Shown one piece after another: positions 1 through 8,165 of a stretch of DNA of 64,000 bases. This DNA is from Pelomonas sp036401055 (GTDB taxonomy: Bacteria > Pseudomonadota > Gammaproteobacteria > Burkholderiales > Burkholderiaceae_C): the NCBI GenBank assembly GCA_036401055.1, contig DASWWC010000198.1, forward strand, positions 1-64,000, read 5' to 3'. Numbering within the stretch: the stretch's first letter is position 1; each line of letters begins with the position of its first letter. A model generated the notes under the pieces. That model had not been told where the DNA came from and did no database searches. It worked only from the letters and a program-made list of their open reading frames with translations. A program made the translations under genes and the position numbers.

Positions 1-356
1 GCCTGGCCGGCGGGCAGGGCGCGGCGCGCCACCAGCACCTCGGCGCTGAGCCGGGCGCGCAGCAGGAACTCTTTGCCGGCCTGCCCCGGGCAGCGCGCCG
101 CGATGCGCAGCCGGTTGGCGTTGCGCAGGTCCAGCGTCTGCAGCTGCCAGCCGCCGGGGCAGGGCTGCACCGCACGGCGGTCCCCGGCCTGGGCTGCATT
201 CAGCTGGATCTCTGGCGCCAGCCAGCCGGCATGCGCGGCCTGCTCGGCCAGCGCGGCGCGAGCGAACTCGGCCACGCGGGCTTCCAGCGGGGCTTCGGCC
301 CGCAGCGGGCCGGCCAGCCCCATCAACACGATTGCCGCAAGGCGGGAGAGACGCAT
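1..356 (-). CDS. flgA: FlgA, flagellar P-ring assembly chaperone (N-terminal part, cut by window edge)
   Basis: FlgA is a periplasmic chaperone that helps FlgI polymerise into the P ring. The leftward frame is open from ATG at 356 to the window edge and encodes a signal peptide (MRLSRLAAIVLMGLAGPLRA, probable signal peptidase I cleavage before EAP) and then a FlgA-like N-terminal domain (VAEFARAALAEQAA, LQTLDLRNANRLRIAARCPG). The C-terminal SAF domain lies outside the window. An in-frame ATG at 362 is an alternative start. No clear ribosome site is visible for either. The gene diverges from flgB and the two start codons share bases 355-356, so each leader lies inside the other gene. The family assignment rests on N-terminal resemblance plus position next to flgB. 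Confidence 0.85.
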   Translation of the reverse strand, partial: MRLSRLAAIVLMGLAGPLRAEAPLEARVAEFARAALAEQAAHAGWLAPEIQLNAAQAGDRRAVQPCPGGWQLQTLDLRNANRLRIAARCPGQAGKEFLLRARLSAEVLVARRALPAGQ

Positions 357-714
357 GAGCATTGATTTCGGCAAGGCGATGGGCCAGAGCGCGGATGCGC
401 TGCGGCTGCGGGCCGAGCGCACCAAGGTGCTGGCCTCCAACATCGCGAACGAGAACACGCCCGGCTACCAGGCGCGCGACATCGATTTTGCCGCGCTGCT
501 GGCGAACGGCGACGAAGCCGACGGCCTGGCGCTGGACAGCGGCGCCGACGGGCTGCAGTACCGCGTGCCGCACCACCCGTCCCAGGACGGCAACACGGTC
601 GAGCTGGGCGTGGAGCAGGCGGCGTTCGCGCAGAACGCGCAGGACTTCCAGGCCAGCCTGACCTTTCTCAACATGAAGCTGCGCGGCCTGTCCAAGGCCA
701 TCGCGGGTCAATAA
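355..714 (+). CDS. flgB: FlgB, proximal rod protein
   Basis: FlgB is a proximal rod subunit of the flagellar basal body, exported by the flagellar type III system without a signal peptide. The 119-residue protein opens with MSIDFGKAMGQSADALRLRAERTK followed by the flagellar axial motif VLASNIANENTPGYQARDIDF and ends in the conserved C-terminal helix (LTFLNMKLRGLSKAIAGQ). A GGGAGAG ribosome site lies just upstream of ATG 355. An upstream in-frame extension to 73 exists, but it is antisense to flgA and lacks family similarity. It is the first gene of the rightward flgB-L operon. Confidence 0.96.
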   Translation: MSIDFGKAMGQSADALRLRAERTKVLASNIANENTPGYQARDIDFAALLANGDEADGLALDSGADGLQYRVPHHPSQDGNTVELGVEQAAFAQNAQDFQASLTFLNMKLRGLSKAIAGQ

Positions 715-723
715 GGAGGACGC

Positions 724-1140
724 ATGTCGTTCAAGCAGATCAGCCAGATCGCCGGCTCGGCCATGTCGGCCCAGACGGTGCGGCTCAACACCATCGCCAG
801 CAATCTGGCCAACGCGCAGTCAGCCGGTGGCAGCGAGGCCGCCACCTACCACGCCCGCAAGCCGGTGTTCGCGGCGCTGGCCGCCACCGCCAGCGGCGGC
901 GACCTTCCGGGCAGCCGCGTGCAGGTGCTGGACGTCGTCGAGAGCCAGGAGCCGCTGCGCAAGGCCTACGAGCCAGACCACCCGCTGGCCAACGAGCAGG
1001 GCGAGGTGTTCTACCCCAACGTGAACCCGGTAGCCGAGATGACCGACATGCTGTCGGCGTCGCGCGCCTTCGAGACCAACGTGGAGGTGCTGGGCCGCGT
1101 GAAGAGCATGCAGCAGTCCCTGCTGCGCCTGGGGGAATGA
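724..1140 (+). CDS. flgC: FlgC, proximal rod protein
   Basis: FlgC is a rod subunit that stacks with FlgB and FlgF in the basal body. The 138-residue length is normal for the family. The N-terminal axial-protein segment (SAQTVRLNTIASNLANAQSAGG) and the conserved C-terminal part (YEPDHPLANEQGEVFYPNVNPVAEMTDMLSASRAFETNVEVL) are both present. An AAGGAGG ribosome site precedes the ATG, nine bases after the flgB stop. It is co-transcribed with flgB and flgD. Confidence 0.97.
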   Translation: MSFKQISQIAGSAMSAQTVRLNTIASNLANAQSAGGSEAATYHARKPVFAALAATASGGDLPGSRVQVLDVVESQEPLRKAYEPDHPLANEQGEVFYPNVNPVAEMTDMLSASRAFETNVEVLGRVKSMQQSLLRLGE

Positions 1141-1144
1141 AGTC

Positions 1145-1801
1145 ATGACGACCGTCAACAACAACACCCAGGCCGGCGCGGCCGGCAGTGCCAGCTCCAT
1201 CCTCGGCAACGGCGACGTGTCCAGCATGTTCACGACGCTGCTGGTGGCGCAGATCAAGAACCAGGACCCGCTGTCGCCCAGCGACCCCAGTCAGATGATC
1301 AACCAGTTGACCCAGCTCAGCCAGATGGAGGCGCTGCAGGGCCTGTCCCAGCAGGGTTCGGCCAACGCCGGCCTGCTGTCCAGTCTGCAGACGCTGGCGC
1401 TGGGCGGTCAGGTCGGCTCACGCGTGCAGGTGCAGACCGACCAGCTCCAACTGAATGGCGAGGCGATCGAGACCCGCTTCACGCTGCCCACCGGCAGCGG
1501 CGTGTCCAGCCTGGTGCTGACCGGCGCCGACGGCCGCGAGCAGCGCTTCGCGCTGGACGCCACCGCTGCCGCTGCGGGCGCCTACCGCCTCGACCCCGCC
1601 AAGCTGGGCCTGGGTGACGGCCACTACCAGCTGCGGCTGGAGACCGGCAGCGGCCTGAAGCTGCCCGTGGGCATCGTGGCCGAAGTCACCGCGGTGCGCC
1701 TGGGCAACGGCGGCGAGGCCGTGCTGCAACTGGGCGGGCTGGGCGAGTTCTATCCCGGCAGCATCACCCATTTCCTCGGCAAGGCGCCGATCCAGTCCTG
1801 A
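1145..1801 (+). CDS. flgD: FlgD, hook cap / hook assembly scaffold
   Basis: FlgD caps the growing hook and guides FlgE polymerisation, then is discarded. The protein has 218 residues. The N-terminal cap domain motif (MFTTLLVAQIKNQDPLSPSDPSQMINQLTQLSQMEALQGL) is highly typical, followed by a Tudor/Ig-like FlgD C-terminal region (VSSLVLTGADGREQRF) and the usual ending with a short GEFYPG segment. The start is five bases beyond the flgC stop. It is followed directly by its substrate gene flgE. Confidence 0.96.
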   Translation: MTTVNNNTQAGAAGSASSILGNGDVSSMFTTLLVAQIKNQDPLSPSDPSQMINQLTQLSQMEALQGLSQQGSANAGLLSSLQTLALGGQVGSRVQVQTDQLQLNGEAIETRFTLPTGSGVSSLVLTGADGREQRFALDATAAAAGAYRLDPAKLGLGDGHYQLRLETGSGLKLPVGIVAEVTAVRLGNGGEAVLQLGGLGEFYPGSITHFLGKAPIQS

Positions 1802-1824
1802 ACCCCTGAACCGGAGAAAACCCA

Positions 1825-3141
1825 ATGAGCTTCGAAATTGCACGCATGGCGATCAACTCGGTCAGCGGTGCGCTGGACGTGATCAGCAACAACATCGCCA
1901 ACGCCAACAGCTACGGCTACAAGTCGCAGCGCGCCAACTTCTCGGCGATGTACGCCGGCAACGTGGCCAACGGCACGCAGATCTCGTCCATCACGGAAAG
2001 CATCACCAAGACCGGCGGCGTGCGCAACACCGGCGGCAGCATGGACGCGATGATCACCGACCGCGGCTTCTTCGCCGTGCGCGACCCCTCCGGCCAGGTG
2101 CAGTTCACGCGCGTGGGCATGTTCAACATCGACAAGGACGGCTTCGTCATCGATGCCAACGGCCGCAAGGTGCAGGGCTATGCCGCCTTCCGCGACGCCT
2201 CGGGACAGCTGATCAGCGGCGCCGCCCTGGGCCAGCTGGGCGACCTGCAGATCGAGACCGGCCAGATCGGCGCCGTGGCCAGCACCAAGCTGGCCTACAG
2301 CGGCAACCTGTCGGCCGGCTGGAAGCAGCTCAGCGCCGCGGCCTTCAACATGGACGACCCGACCACCTTCAACAGCTCGGTCACCTCGTCCGTCTTCGAC
2401 TCCAAGGGCACCAAGCACACGGTGACGCAGTACTTCGTCAAGACCGGTGCCAGCGAGGTGGCGGTGTTCAACAGCGTGGATGGCGCGCTGCCCCAGAACG
2501 AGGTGACCGCGCCCGTGCCGCCGGCGCCCGGCGTCTACGACCCCGACACCTACCTGACCTTCAACAGCAAGGGCCTGCTGGTCCATGCCGATCCGAACCT
2601 GGCCACGGTCCCCGTGCCGCTGCCCGACCCGGAGCTGGATGACCCCATCGACACCAAGTACAACTACAGCTTCACGCCGCTCACCGGTGGCGCCAACCCC
2701 GTCACCCTGGAGATCGACTACGCCGCGATGACCCAGTACTCGGGCGACGCCTCCACGCTGGTCAACAACGCCAACGGCAATGCCTCCGGCATGCTCAATG
2801 GCACCAGCATCGGCGCCGACGGCAGCATCATCGCCACCTACAGCAACGGCCAGTCCCAGGTGGTGGGCACGCTGGCCATCGCCACCTTCGCTAACCCCAG
2901 CGGCCTGCGCGCCGGCGCCAACACCAGCTGGGTGTCCAGCGTCGACAGCGGCACGCCGCTGTTCTCGACGCCGGGCTCGGCCACCGCGTCGCCGCTGGCC
3001 GTGGGCGCGCTGGAAGATTCCAACGTGGACCTGACCGGCGAGCTCGTCAACCTGATGTCCACGCAGCGCAACTACCAGGCCAACACCAAGGTCATCGCCG
3101 CCGAGAGCGAGATGATGCAGAGCCTGATGCAGGCCATCTGA
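1825..3141 (+). CDS. flgE: FlgE, flagellar hook protein
   Basis: FlgE polymerises into the hook, the universal joint between rod and filament. At 438 residues it is slightly longer than the enterobacterial protein. The N-terminal axial motif (ISNNIANANSYGYKSQRANF), the FlgE/FlgF/FlgG signature (DRGFFAVRDPSGQVQFTRVGMFNIDKDGFVID) and the C-terminal axial helix (VDLTGELVNLMSTQRNYQANTKVIAAESEMMQSLMQAI) are all present. A GGAG ribosome site lies upstream of ATG 1825. The two-base gap to flgF suggests translational coupling. Confidence 0.98.
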   Translation: MSFEIARMAINSVSGALDVISNNIANANSYGYKSQRANFSAMYAGNVANGTQISSITESITKTGGVRNTGGSMDAMITDRGFFAVRDPSGQVQFTRVGMFNIDKDGFVIDANGRKVQGYAAFRDASGQLISGAALGQLGDLQIETGQIGAVASTKLAYSGNLSAGWKQLSAAAFNMDDPTTFNSSVTSSVFDSKGTKHTVTQYFVKTGASEVAVFNSVDGALPQNEVTAPVPPAPGVYDPDTYLTFNSKGLLVHADPNLATVPVPLPDPELDDPIDTKYNYSFTPLTGGANPVTLEIDYAAMTQYSGDASTLVNNANGNASGMLNGTSIGADGSIIATYSNGQSQVVGTLAIATFANPSGLRAGANTSWVSSVDSGTPLFSTPGSATASPLAVGALEDSNVDLTGELVNLMSTQRNYQANTKVIAAESEMMQSLMQAI

Positions 3142-3143
3142 CG

Positions 3144-3869
3144 ATGGATGCACTGATCTACACGGTGATGAGCGGCGCCGAGCGCGTGCAGCGCGCTCAG
3201 CAGGTGCACGCCAACAACCTGGCCAACCTGGACACACCGGGCTTCCGCGCCAACCTGGTGGTCTCCAGCGATGCGGACGTGTCCGGCTACGGCTACGACG
3301 CGCGCCACCTGAATCGCCTGGGCGCCGACGCCATCAACGGCCGCGAGGGCAGCCAGCGCGACACCGGCCGCGAGCTGGATGTGGCCATCTCCGGCCCTGG
3401 CCTGTTCGCCGTGCAGTACGGCGAGGGCGAGGCCTACACGCGCGCCGGCAACTTCTCGCTGGACGCCGAGGGCGCGCTGCTGTTGGGCAAGCTGCCGGTG
3501 CTGGGCGAGGGCGGCCCCATCGTGTTGCCGCCGCACAGCAAGCTGGAGATCACCGGCGACGGCCTGATCTCCATCCTGGCGCCAGGCCAGACCGAGCTGC
3601 AGCCGGTGGATCGGCTCAAGCGCGTCAACGCGCCCGCCGCCGCACTGACCAAGAACGAGGCCGGCCTGCTGGTGGCGCGCGATGGCCAGGCGCTGGCGGC
3701 GGACGAGCAGGTCAAGGTGCAGGCCGGCCGGCTGGAAGGCAGCAACGTCGCTGCCGTCGAGGAAATGGTGCACACGATGACGCTGAGCCGCGACTTCGAG
3801 GTGCAGATGCGCTTGTTCAAGGCCGCCGACGGCATGGCCGAGGCTGGCAATCGTCTAGTTAGGGAATGA
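3144..3869 (+). CDS. flgF: FlgF, proximal rod protein
   Basis: FlgF is a rod subunit. The 241-residue protein has the rod signatures HANNLANLDTPGFRANL near the N-terminus, SGPGLFAVQYGEGEAYTRAGNF at about residues 80-100, and a C-terminal axial helix (GSNVAAVEEMVHTMTLSRDFEVQMRLFKAADGMAEAGNRLV). Its place between flgE and flgG and its normal family length separate it from FlgG. The ATG follows two bases after the flgE stop. Confidence 0.96.
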   Translation: MDALIYTVMSGAERVQRAQQVHANNLANLDTPGFRANLVVSSDADVSGYGYDARHLNRLGADAINGREGSQRDTGRELDVAISGPGLFAVQYGEGEAYTRAGNFSLDAEGALLLGKLPVLGEGGPIVLPPHSKLEITGDGLISILAPGQTELQPVDRLKRVNAPAAALTKNEAGLLVARDGQALAADEQVKVQAGRLEGSNVAAVEEMVHTMTLSRDFEVQMRLFKAADGMAEAGNRLVRE

Positions 3870-3879
3870 GGAGCGAGAT

Positions 3880-4668
3880 ATGAACCCCGCCATGTGGATC
3901 AGCAAGACCGGCGTGCAGGCACAGGATGCCAAGCTGCAGGCCATCGCCAACAACCTCGCCAACGTGAACACGGTCGGCTTCAAGCGCGACCGCGTGCTGT
4001 TCGAGGACTTGTTCTATCAGATCGAGCGCCAGCCCGGCGCGCAGCGCGACGACGGCAGCAGCTCGCCGGCCGGCGTGCAGCTGGGCAACGGCACGCGCAT
4101 CGTCGGCACGCAGAAGGTCTTCACGACCGGCAGCCTGCAGACCACGGGCCAGAGCCTGGACGTGGCCATCGTGGGCACCGGCTTCCTGCAGGTGGAAGGC
4201 CCCAACGATCAGACGGCTTACACGCGTGCCGGCCAGCTGCAGATGAATGCCGAGGGCCGCCTCGTCAATGCGCAAGGCCTGCGCCTGCTGCCCGAGATCA
4301 CCATCCCGGCCAATGCGACCAGCGTGACCATCGCCGAGAACGGCACGGTGACCGCGCTGGTGGGCACGGCCACCACGCCCACCGAGCTGGGCCAACTGCG
4401 CCTGGCGCAGTTCGTCAACCCAGCCGGCCTGCTGGCGCTGGGCGACAACCTCTACCAGGAGACCACCGCCAGTGGCACGCCCACCGAAGGCGTGCCGGGC
4501 GAGAACGGCATCGGCAAGCTCAAGCAGGGCGCGCTGGAAGGATCGAACGTGCAGGTCGTCGAGGAGATGGTGGACATGATCGCGGCGCAGCGTACCTACG
4601 AGATGAACACCAAGGTGCTGTCCGCGGCCGACAACATGCTGCAGACGCTGGCCCAAGCGGCGCGCTGA
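3880..4668 (+). CDS. flgG: FlgG, distal rod protein
   Basis: FlgG forms the distal rod, which reaches through the P and L rings. The protein has 262 residues, the expected length. Typical blocks are MNPAMWISKTGVQAQDAKLQ at the N-terminus, AIANNLANVNTVGFKRDRVLFEDL, the hallmark TGSLQTTGQSLDVAIVGTGFLQV, and the C-terminal SNVQVVEEMVDMIAAQRTYEMNTKVLSAADNMLQTL. A GAGGAGCGAG ribosome site precedes ATG 3880. The next gene, flgH, starts two bases after its stop. Confidence 0.98.
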   Translation: MNPAMWISKTGVQAQDAKLQAIANNLANVNTVGFKRDRVLFEDLFYQIERQPGAQRDDGSSSPAGVQLGNGTRIVGTQKVFTTGSLQTTGQSLDVAIVGTGFLQVEGPNDQTAYTRAGQLQMNAEGRLVNAQGLRLLPEITIPANATSVTIAENGTVTALVGTATTPTELGQLRLAQFVNPAGLLALGDNLYQETTASGTPTEGVPGENGIGKLKQGALEGSNVQVVEEMVDMIAAQRTYEMNTKVLSAADNMLQTLAQAAR

Positions 4669-4670
4669 CC

Positions 4671-5321
4671 ATGAAAGCCCTTGCTCTGCTCATCGCCGCG
4701 GCGCTGCTGACCGGCTGTGCCGTCGTCACACCGCCCAAGCTGCCGGAGGCCATACCGCTGCCGCTGGCCGTGCAGTCCAATCCGCTGCCGGCCAAGCCGC
4801 GTGGTGGCGGCGTGTGGGCGCCGGATCGCGCGTCGGCGCTGGTGTCGGACACGCGCCAGTTCCGCGCCGGCGACGTGCTGACGGTGATGCTGCAGGAGGT
4901 CACCCAGGCCAGCAAGCGCGCCGACACGCAGCTGGGCAAGCAGAGCGGCGCGGGCCTGCAGGCCAGCACCGGGTCCAAGAAGACCGACCTCAGCCTGGGC
5001 GCGCAGCGCGAGTTCTCCGGTGGCGCGTCCAGCAGCCAGCAGAACCAGTTGCAGGGCGCCATCACCGTGGTGGTCCACGAGGTCATGGGCAATGGCCTGC
5101 TGCGCGTGCAGGGCGAGAAGAGCCTGACGCTGAACCAGGGCGAGGAGCTGATCCGCCTGGGCGGCTATGTGCGCGCCACCGACGTGGACGCCGACAACCG
5201 TGTGTCCTCGCAGCGCATCGCCAACGCCCGCATCGTCTACAGCGGCCAGGGCCACCTGGCCGACACCAACACCCCGGGCTGGCTGACGCGGCTGTTCAAC
5301 AGCCCGCTGGCGCCGTTCTAA
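4671..5321 (+). CDS. flgH: FlgH, outer-membrane L-ring lipoprotein
   Basis: FlgH makes the L ring, the outer-membrane bushing of the rod. The 216-residue protein begins with a lipoprotein signal peptide and lipobox (MKALALLIAAALLTGC, lipidated Cys16). It continues with FlgH blocks SDTRQFRAGDVLTVMLQE, the Ser/Gln-rich FSGGASSSQQNQLQGAITV, VHEVMGNGLLRVQGEK and the terminal YSGQGHLADTNTPGWLTRLF. The start at 4671 is required for the signal peptide; longer in-frame extensions would read through flgG. Confidence 0.97.
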   Translation: MKALALLIAAALLTGCAVVTPPKLPEAIPLPLAVQSNPLPAKPRGGGVWAPDRASALVSDTRQFRAGDVLTVMLQEVTQASKRADTQLGKQSGAGLQASTGSKKTDLSLGAQREFSGGASSSQQNQLQGAITVVVHEVMGNGLLRVQGEKSLTLNQGEELIRLGGYVRATDVDADNRVSSQRIANARIVYSGQGHLADTNTPGWLTRLFNSPLAPF

Positions 5322-5333
5322 GGAAACCCCGCG

Positions 5334-6437
5334 ATGAAGCGAATCCTCGTCTCCTGCGCGCTGGCCCTGGCCGCGCTGCATGCCGCCGCCACGCCGCAGC
5401 CGCTGCGCCAGCTCGTCAGCGTGGAAGGACTGCGCGACAACCAGCTGATCGGCTACGGCCTGGTCGTGGGCCTGAACGGCAGCGGCGACAGCAGCCAGGT
5501 CAAGGCCGCCGGCCAGTCGGTGGGCAACCTGCTGAAGCAGTTCGGCGTCAAGCTGCCCGAGAAGGTCGATGCCAAGTCGCGCAACGTCGCGACCGTGATG
5601 GTCAGCGCCAGCTTCCCGGCGGGCTACCGCCGCGGCCAGACGGTGGACGTGACCGTGGCCTCACTGGGCGACGCCAAGAGCCTGCGCGGCGGCGTGCTGC
5701 TGCTGAGCCCGCTGCAGGGCGCGGATGGCGAGGTCTATGCGCTGGCTCAGGGCAACCTGGTGGTGGGCGGCGTGTCGGCGCAGGGGCAGAGCGGCTCCAG
5801 CGTCACCGTCAACACGCCCACTGGCGGCCGCATCCCCAATGGCGCCACCATCGAGCGCGAGATCGCCAGCGATTTCGGCAGCCGGCCCAGCGTCATGCTG
5901 AGTCTGAAGCGCCCCAGCTTCCAGACCGCGACGCGCATCGTCGAGGCCATCAACGCCCGCTTCGGCGCCGACACCGCCAGCCCGCTGGACGCCACCACCG
6001 TCGAGGTGCAGGCGCCCGAGGCGCCCGGCCGCCGCATCGCCTTCATGGCCCAGCTCGAAGAGCTGGACATCGAGGCCGGCAAGGCCCGGCCGCTGGTGGT
6101 CTTCAACTCGCGCACCGGCACGGTGGTCATCGCCGACGGCGTGCGCGTGCGGCCGGCGGCCGTCTCGCATGGCGCGCTGAAGGTGGTCATCAGCGAGACG
6201 CCGCAGGTCAGCCAGCCCAACGCCTTCGCGCAGGGCACGACGCAGGTCGTGCCGCAGTCGCGCGTGGCGGTGGAGCAGGCCGGCGGCGGCCGCATGTTCA
6301 CGTGGCCGGGCGGCGCCAAGCTGCAGGTCATCGTCGACACCATCAACAGCATCGGCGCCAGCCCCGACGACATCATGGCCATCCTGCAGGCGCTGGACCA
6401 GGCCGGTGCCATCGAAGGCGAGCTGCAGGTGATCTGA
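5334..6437 (+). CDS. flgI: FlgI, periplasmic P-ring protein
   Basis: FlgI forms the P ring in the peptidoglycan layer and is chaperoned by FlgA. The 367-residue precursor has a Sec signal peptide (MKRILVSCALALAALHAAA) and highly conserved FlgI blocks: PLRQLVSVEGLRDNQLIGYGLVVGLNGSGD, KSRNVATVMVSASFPAGYRRGQ, LLLSPLQGADGEVYALAQGNLVVGG, PNGATIERE and the C-terminal DTINSIGASPDDIMAILQALDQAGAIEGELQVI. An AAGGAA ribosome site lies upstream. Its stop overlaps the flgJ start. Confidence 0.98.
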   Translation: MKRILVSCALALAALHAAATPQPLRQLVSVEGLRDNQLIGYGLVVGLNGSGDSSQVKAAGQSVGNLLKQFGVKLPEKVDAKSRNVATVMVSASFPAGYRRGQTVDVTVASLGDAKSLRGGVLLLSPLQGADGEVYALAQGNLVVGGVSAQGQSGSSVTVNTPTGGRIPNGATIEREIASDFGSRPSVMLSLKRPSFQTATRIVEAINARFGADTASPLDATTVEVQAPEAPGRRIAFMAQLEELDIEAGKARPLVVFNSRTGTVVIADGVRVRPAAVSHGALKVVISETPQVSQPNAFAQGTTQVVPQSRVAVEQAGGGRMFTWPGGAKLQVIVDTINSIGASPDDIMAILQALDQAGAIEGELQVI

Positions 6438-6772
6438 TGATGAAGATCAACGCCCAGACCCACGCACCGGCCGATCCGCTGGTGGCCAAGGCCACGCAGG
6501 CGGCCGAGAAGTTCGAGGCCTTCTTCGTCAAGAAGATGCTGAACCAGATGCGCGAGAACAGCCGCACGCTGTCCGGCGAAGACGGCCTGTTCCGCGACAA
6601 GACCGGCCATGAGATGCAGGACCTGGCCGACGGCCTGGTGGCCGACGCGCTGGCGGGCCGCCACGCCTTCGGCATCGCCGACCTGATGCTGAAGCAGATC
6701 CTGCCGGGCTTAAGTACCGGCACGGCCGCGTCGCCTTCTCCCCAGGACAAACCGGTTTCGGAGCGCTCATGA
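6437..6772 (+). CDS. flgJ: FlgJ, rod-cap protein, single-domain form
   Basis: FlgJ caps the growing rod in the periplasm. Only the rod-binding domain is present in this 111-residue protein (AAEKFEAFFVKKMLNQMRENSRTL, GHEMQDLADGLVADALA, FGIADLMLKQI). The C-terminal muramidase/glucosaminidase domain found in the roughly 300-residue dual-domain FlgJ is absent. The stop overlaps flgK by four bases, so no room remains for the missing domain here. ATG 6437 overlaps the flgI stop and a second in-frame ATG follows at 6440; either could be used. A separate peptidoglycan hydrolase encoded elsewhere would be needed. Confidence 0.93.
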   Translation: MMKINAQTHAPADPLVAKATQAAEKFEAFFVKKMLNQMRENSRTLSGEDGLFRDKTGHEMQDLADGLVADALAGRHAFGIADLMLKQILPGLSTGTAASPSPQDKPVSERS

Positions 6773-8151
6773 GCATGATCTACAACGGCCTGTCGGGCGC
6801 GCTGGCCGCACAGACGGCGTTGAACACCAACAGCCAGAACATCGCCAACGCGATGACGCCCGGCTATGTGCGCCAGGGCGTGCTGCTGTCCACGCAGTCG
6901 CAGGGCCGCGGCGCCAATGCAGCCGGCGGCGTCACCGTCAGCGCGCTGCTGCGTTTCAGCGACGGCTACAAGTCGCTGCAGATGTGGAGCTCAGCGTCCA
7001 GCCTGGGCCAATTCAGCGCCGCCCAGCCCTACCTGACCCAGCTGGAGCAGGTGATGTCGGACGACGCGTCCAACATCAACCAGGGCTTCGACGCCTTCTT
7101 CGCCGCGCTGAATGCGGCCAGCACCCAGCCCGACTCCGGCCCGCTGCGCGACCAGGTCATCACCGCCGCCGACGGCCTTGCACGCCGCTTCGACAGCATG
7201 CGCAGCCTGTTGGACAACCAGAGCCTGGCGATGCGCACGCAGCGCGGCGCGGCGCTGAACCAGATCAACGGCTACACGGCCGACATCGCCCAGCTCAACC
7301 GCGAAGTCGCCGCGGCGCGCGCCGCCGGCCTGAACGACTCGGCGCTGCTGGACGCGCGCGATCGCAAGGTCGACGCGCTGGCCTCGCTGGTGGGCCTGCA
7401 GACCGTGGCCCAGCCCGACGGCACGCTGAGCGTGTCGCTGCGCGGCGGCCAGCCTCTGGTGGTGGGCGCCGATGCCGGCCATCTCGGCGAGGGCGCACCC
7501 GGCATGCTGGACCTGAGCTTCGGGGCCGGCAGCTTCAAGGTGCTGAACCGCGGCCTGGGCGGCCAGCTGGGCGGCCTGCAGGACTATGAGGACCAGACGC
7601 TGGGCACGCTGAAGACCTCGCTGGACGAGCTGGCCAAGGGCTTTGCCGACAGCTTCAACGCCCAGCACCAGCTCGGCTTCTCGCAGTCCGGCGTGACCAA
7701 CCAGGACCTGTTCACCTATGCCGGCGACGGCAAGCTGACGCTGAACCCGCTCAGCGGCGCCGACCTGGCCTTCTCGTCGTCGGCCACCGCGCTGGGCGAC
7801 AGCGCCAACCTGCAGAAGCTGGTCAACCTGCGCCAGACCGCCACGGTGGCGCTGAGCACCTTCGACGCCAACGGCCAGCCCACTGGCAGCACGATCAACG
7901 TGTCGCTGGGCGACGTCTACACCCAGCTGGTCGGCAAGCTGGGCGTGCACAGCCAGCAGAACCAGGCCTCGCAGACCACCGCGCAGACCGTGCGCGACCA
8001 GGCCGACGAAAGCTGGAAATCCACCAGCGGCGTCAACACCGACGAAGAAGCCATCGCCCTCATGCAATACAAGCAGATGTACGAGTCCAACATGAAGGTC
8101 ATCGCGGTGGCGAACGAGTTGTTCGACAGCACGCTGGCGATGCTGAGCTGA
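6769..8151 (+). CDS. flgK: FlgK, hook-filament junction protein 1
   Basis: FlgK (HAP1) joins hook and filament. The 460-residue protein starts MSMIYNGLSGALAAQTALNTNSQNIANAMTPGYVRQGVLL, the typical HAP1 N-terminus, and ends with the axial helix TSGVNTDEEAIALMQYKQMYESNMKVIAVANELFDSTLAMLS. Its start overlaps the flgJ stop by four bases (ATGA). It is somewhat shorter than the enterobacterial form in the variable surface domains. Confidence 0.97.
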   Translation: MSMIYNGLSGALAAQTALNTNSQNIANAMTPGYVRQGVLLSTQSQGRGANAAGGVTVSALLRFSDGYKSLQMWSSASSLGQFSAAQPYLTQLEQVMSDDASNINQGFDAFFAALNAASTQPDSGPLRDQVITAADGLARRFDSMRSLLDNQSLAMRTQRGAALNQINGYTADIAQLNREVAAARAAGLNDSALLDARDRKVDALASLVGLQTVAQPDGTLSVSLRGGQPLVVGADAGHLGEGAPGMLDLSFGAGSFKVLNRGLGGQLGGLQDYEDQTLGTLKTSLDELAKGFADSFNAQHQLGFSQSGVTNQDLFTYAGDGKLTLNPLSGADLAFSSSATALGDSANLQKLVNLRQTATVALSTFDANGQPTGSTINVSLGDVYTQLVGKLGVHSQQNQASQTTAQTVRDQADESWKSTSGVNTDEEAIALMQYKQMYESNMKVIAVANELFDSTLAMLS

Positions 8152-8165
8152 GGAAGACCACCACC

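Noticed and set aside
73..354. Upstream extension of the flgB frame to 73
   Set aside because: It is antisense to flgA, gives Ala/Arg/Ser-rich sequence without FlgB similarity, and ATG 355 has a good ribosome site.
1750..3237. Long leftward ORFs opposite the flagellar and phage genes
   Set aside because: They are high-GC shadow frames rich in His/Gly/Arg/Val with no family resemblance and no ribosome sites.
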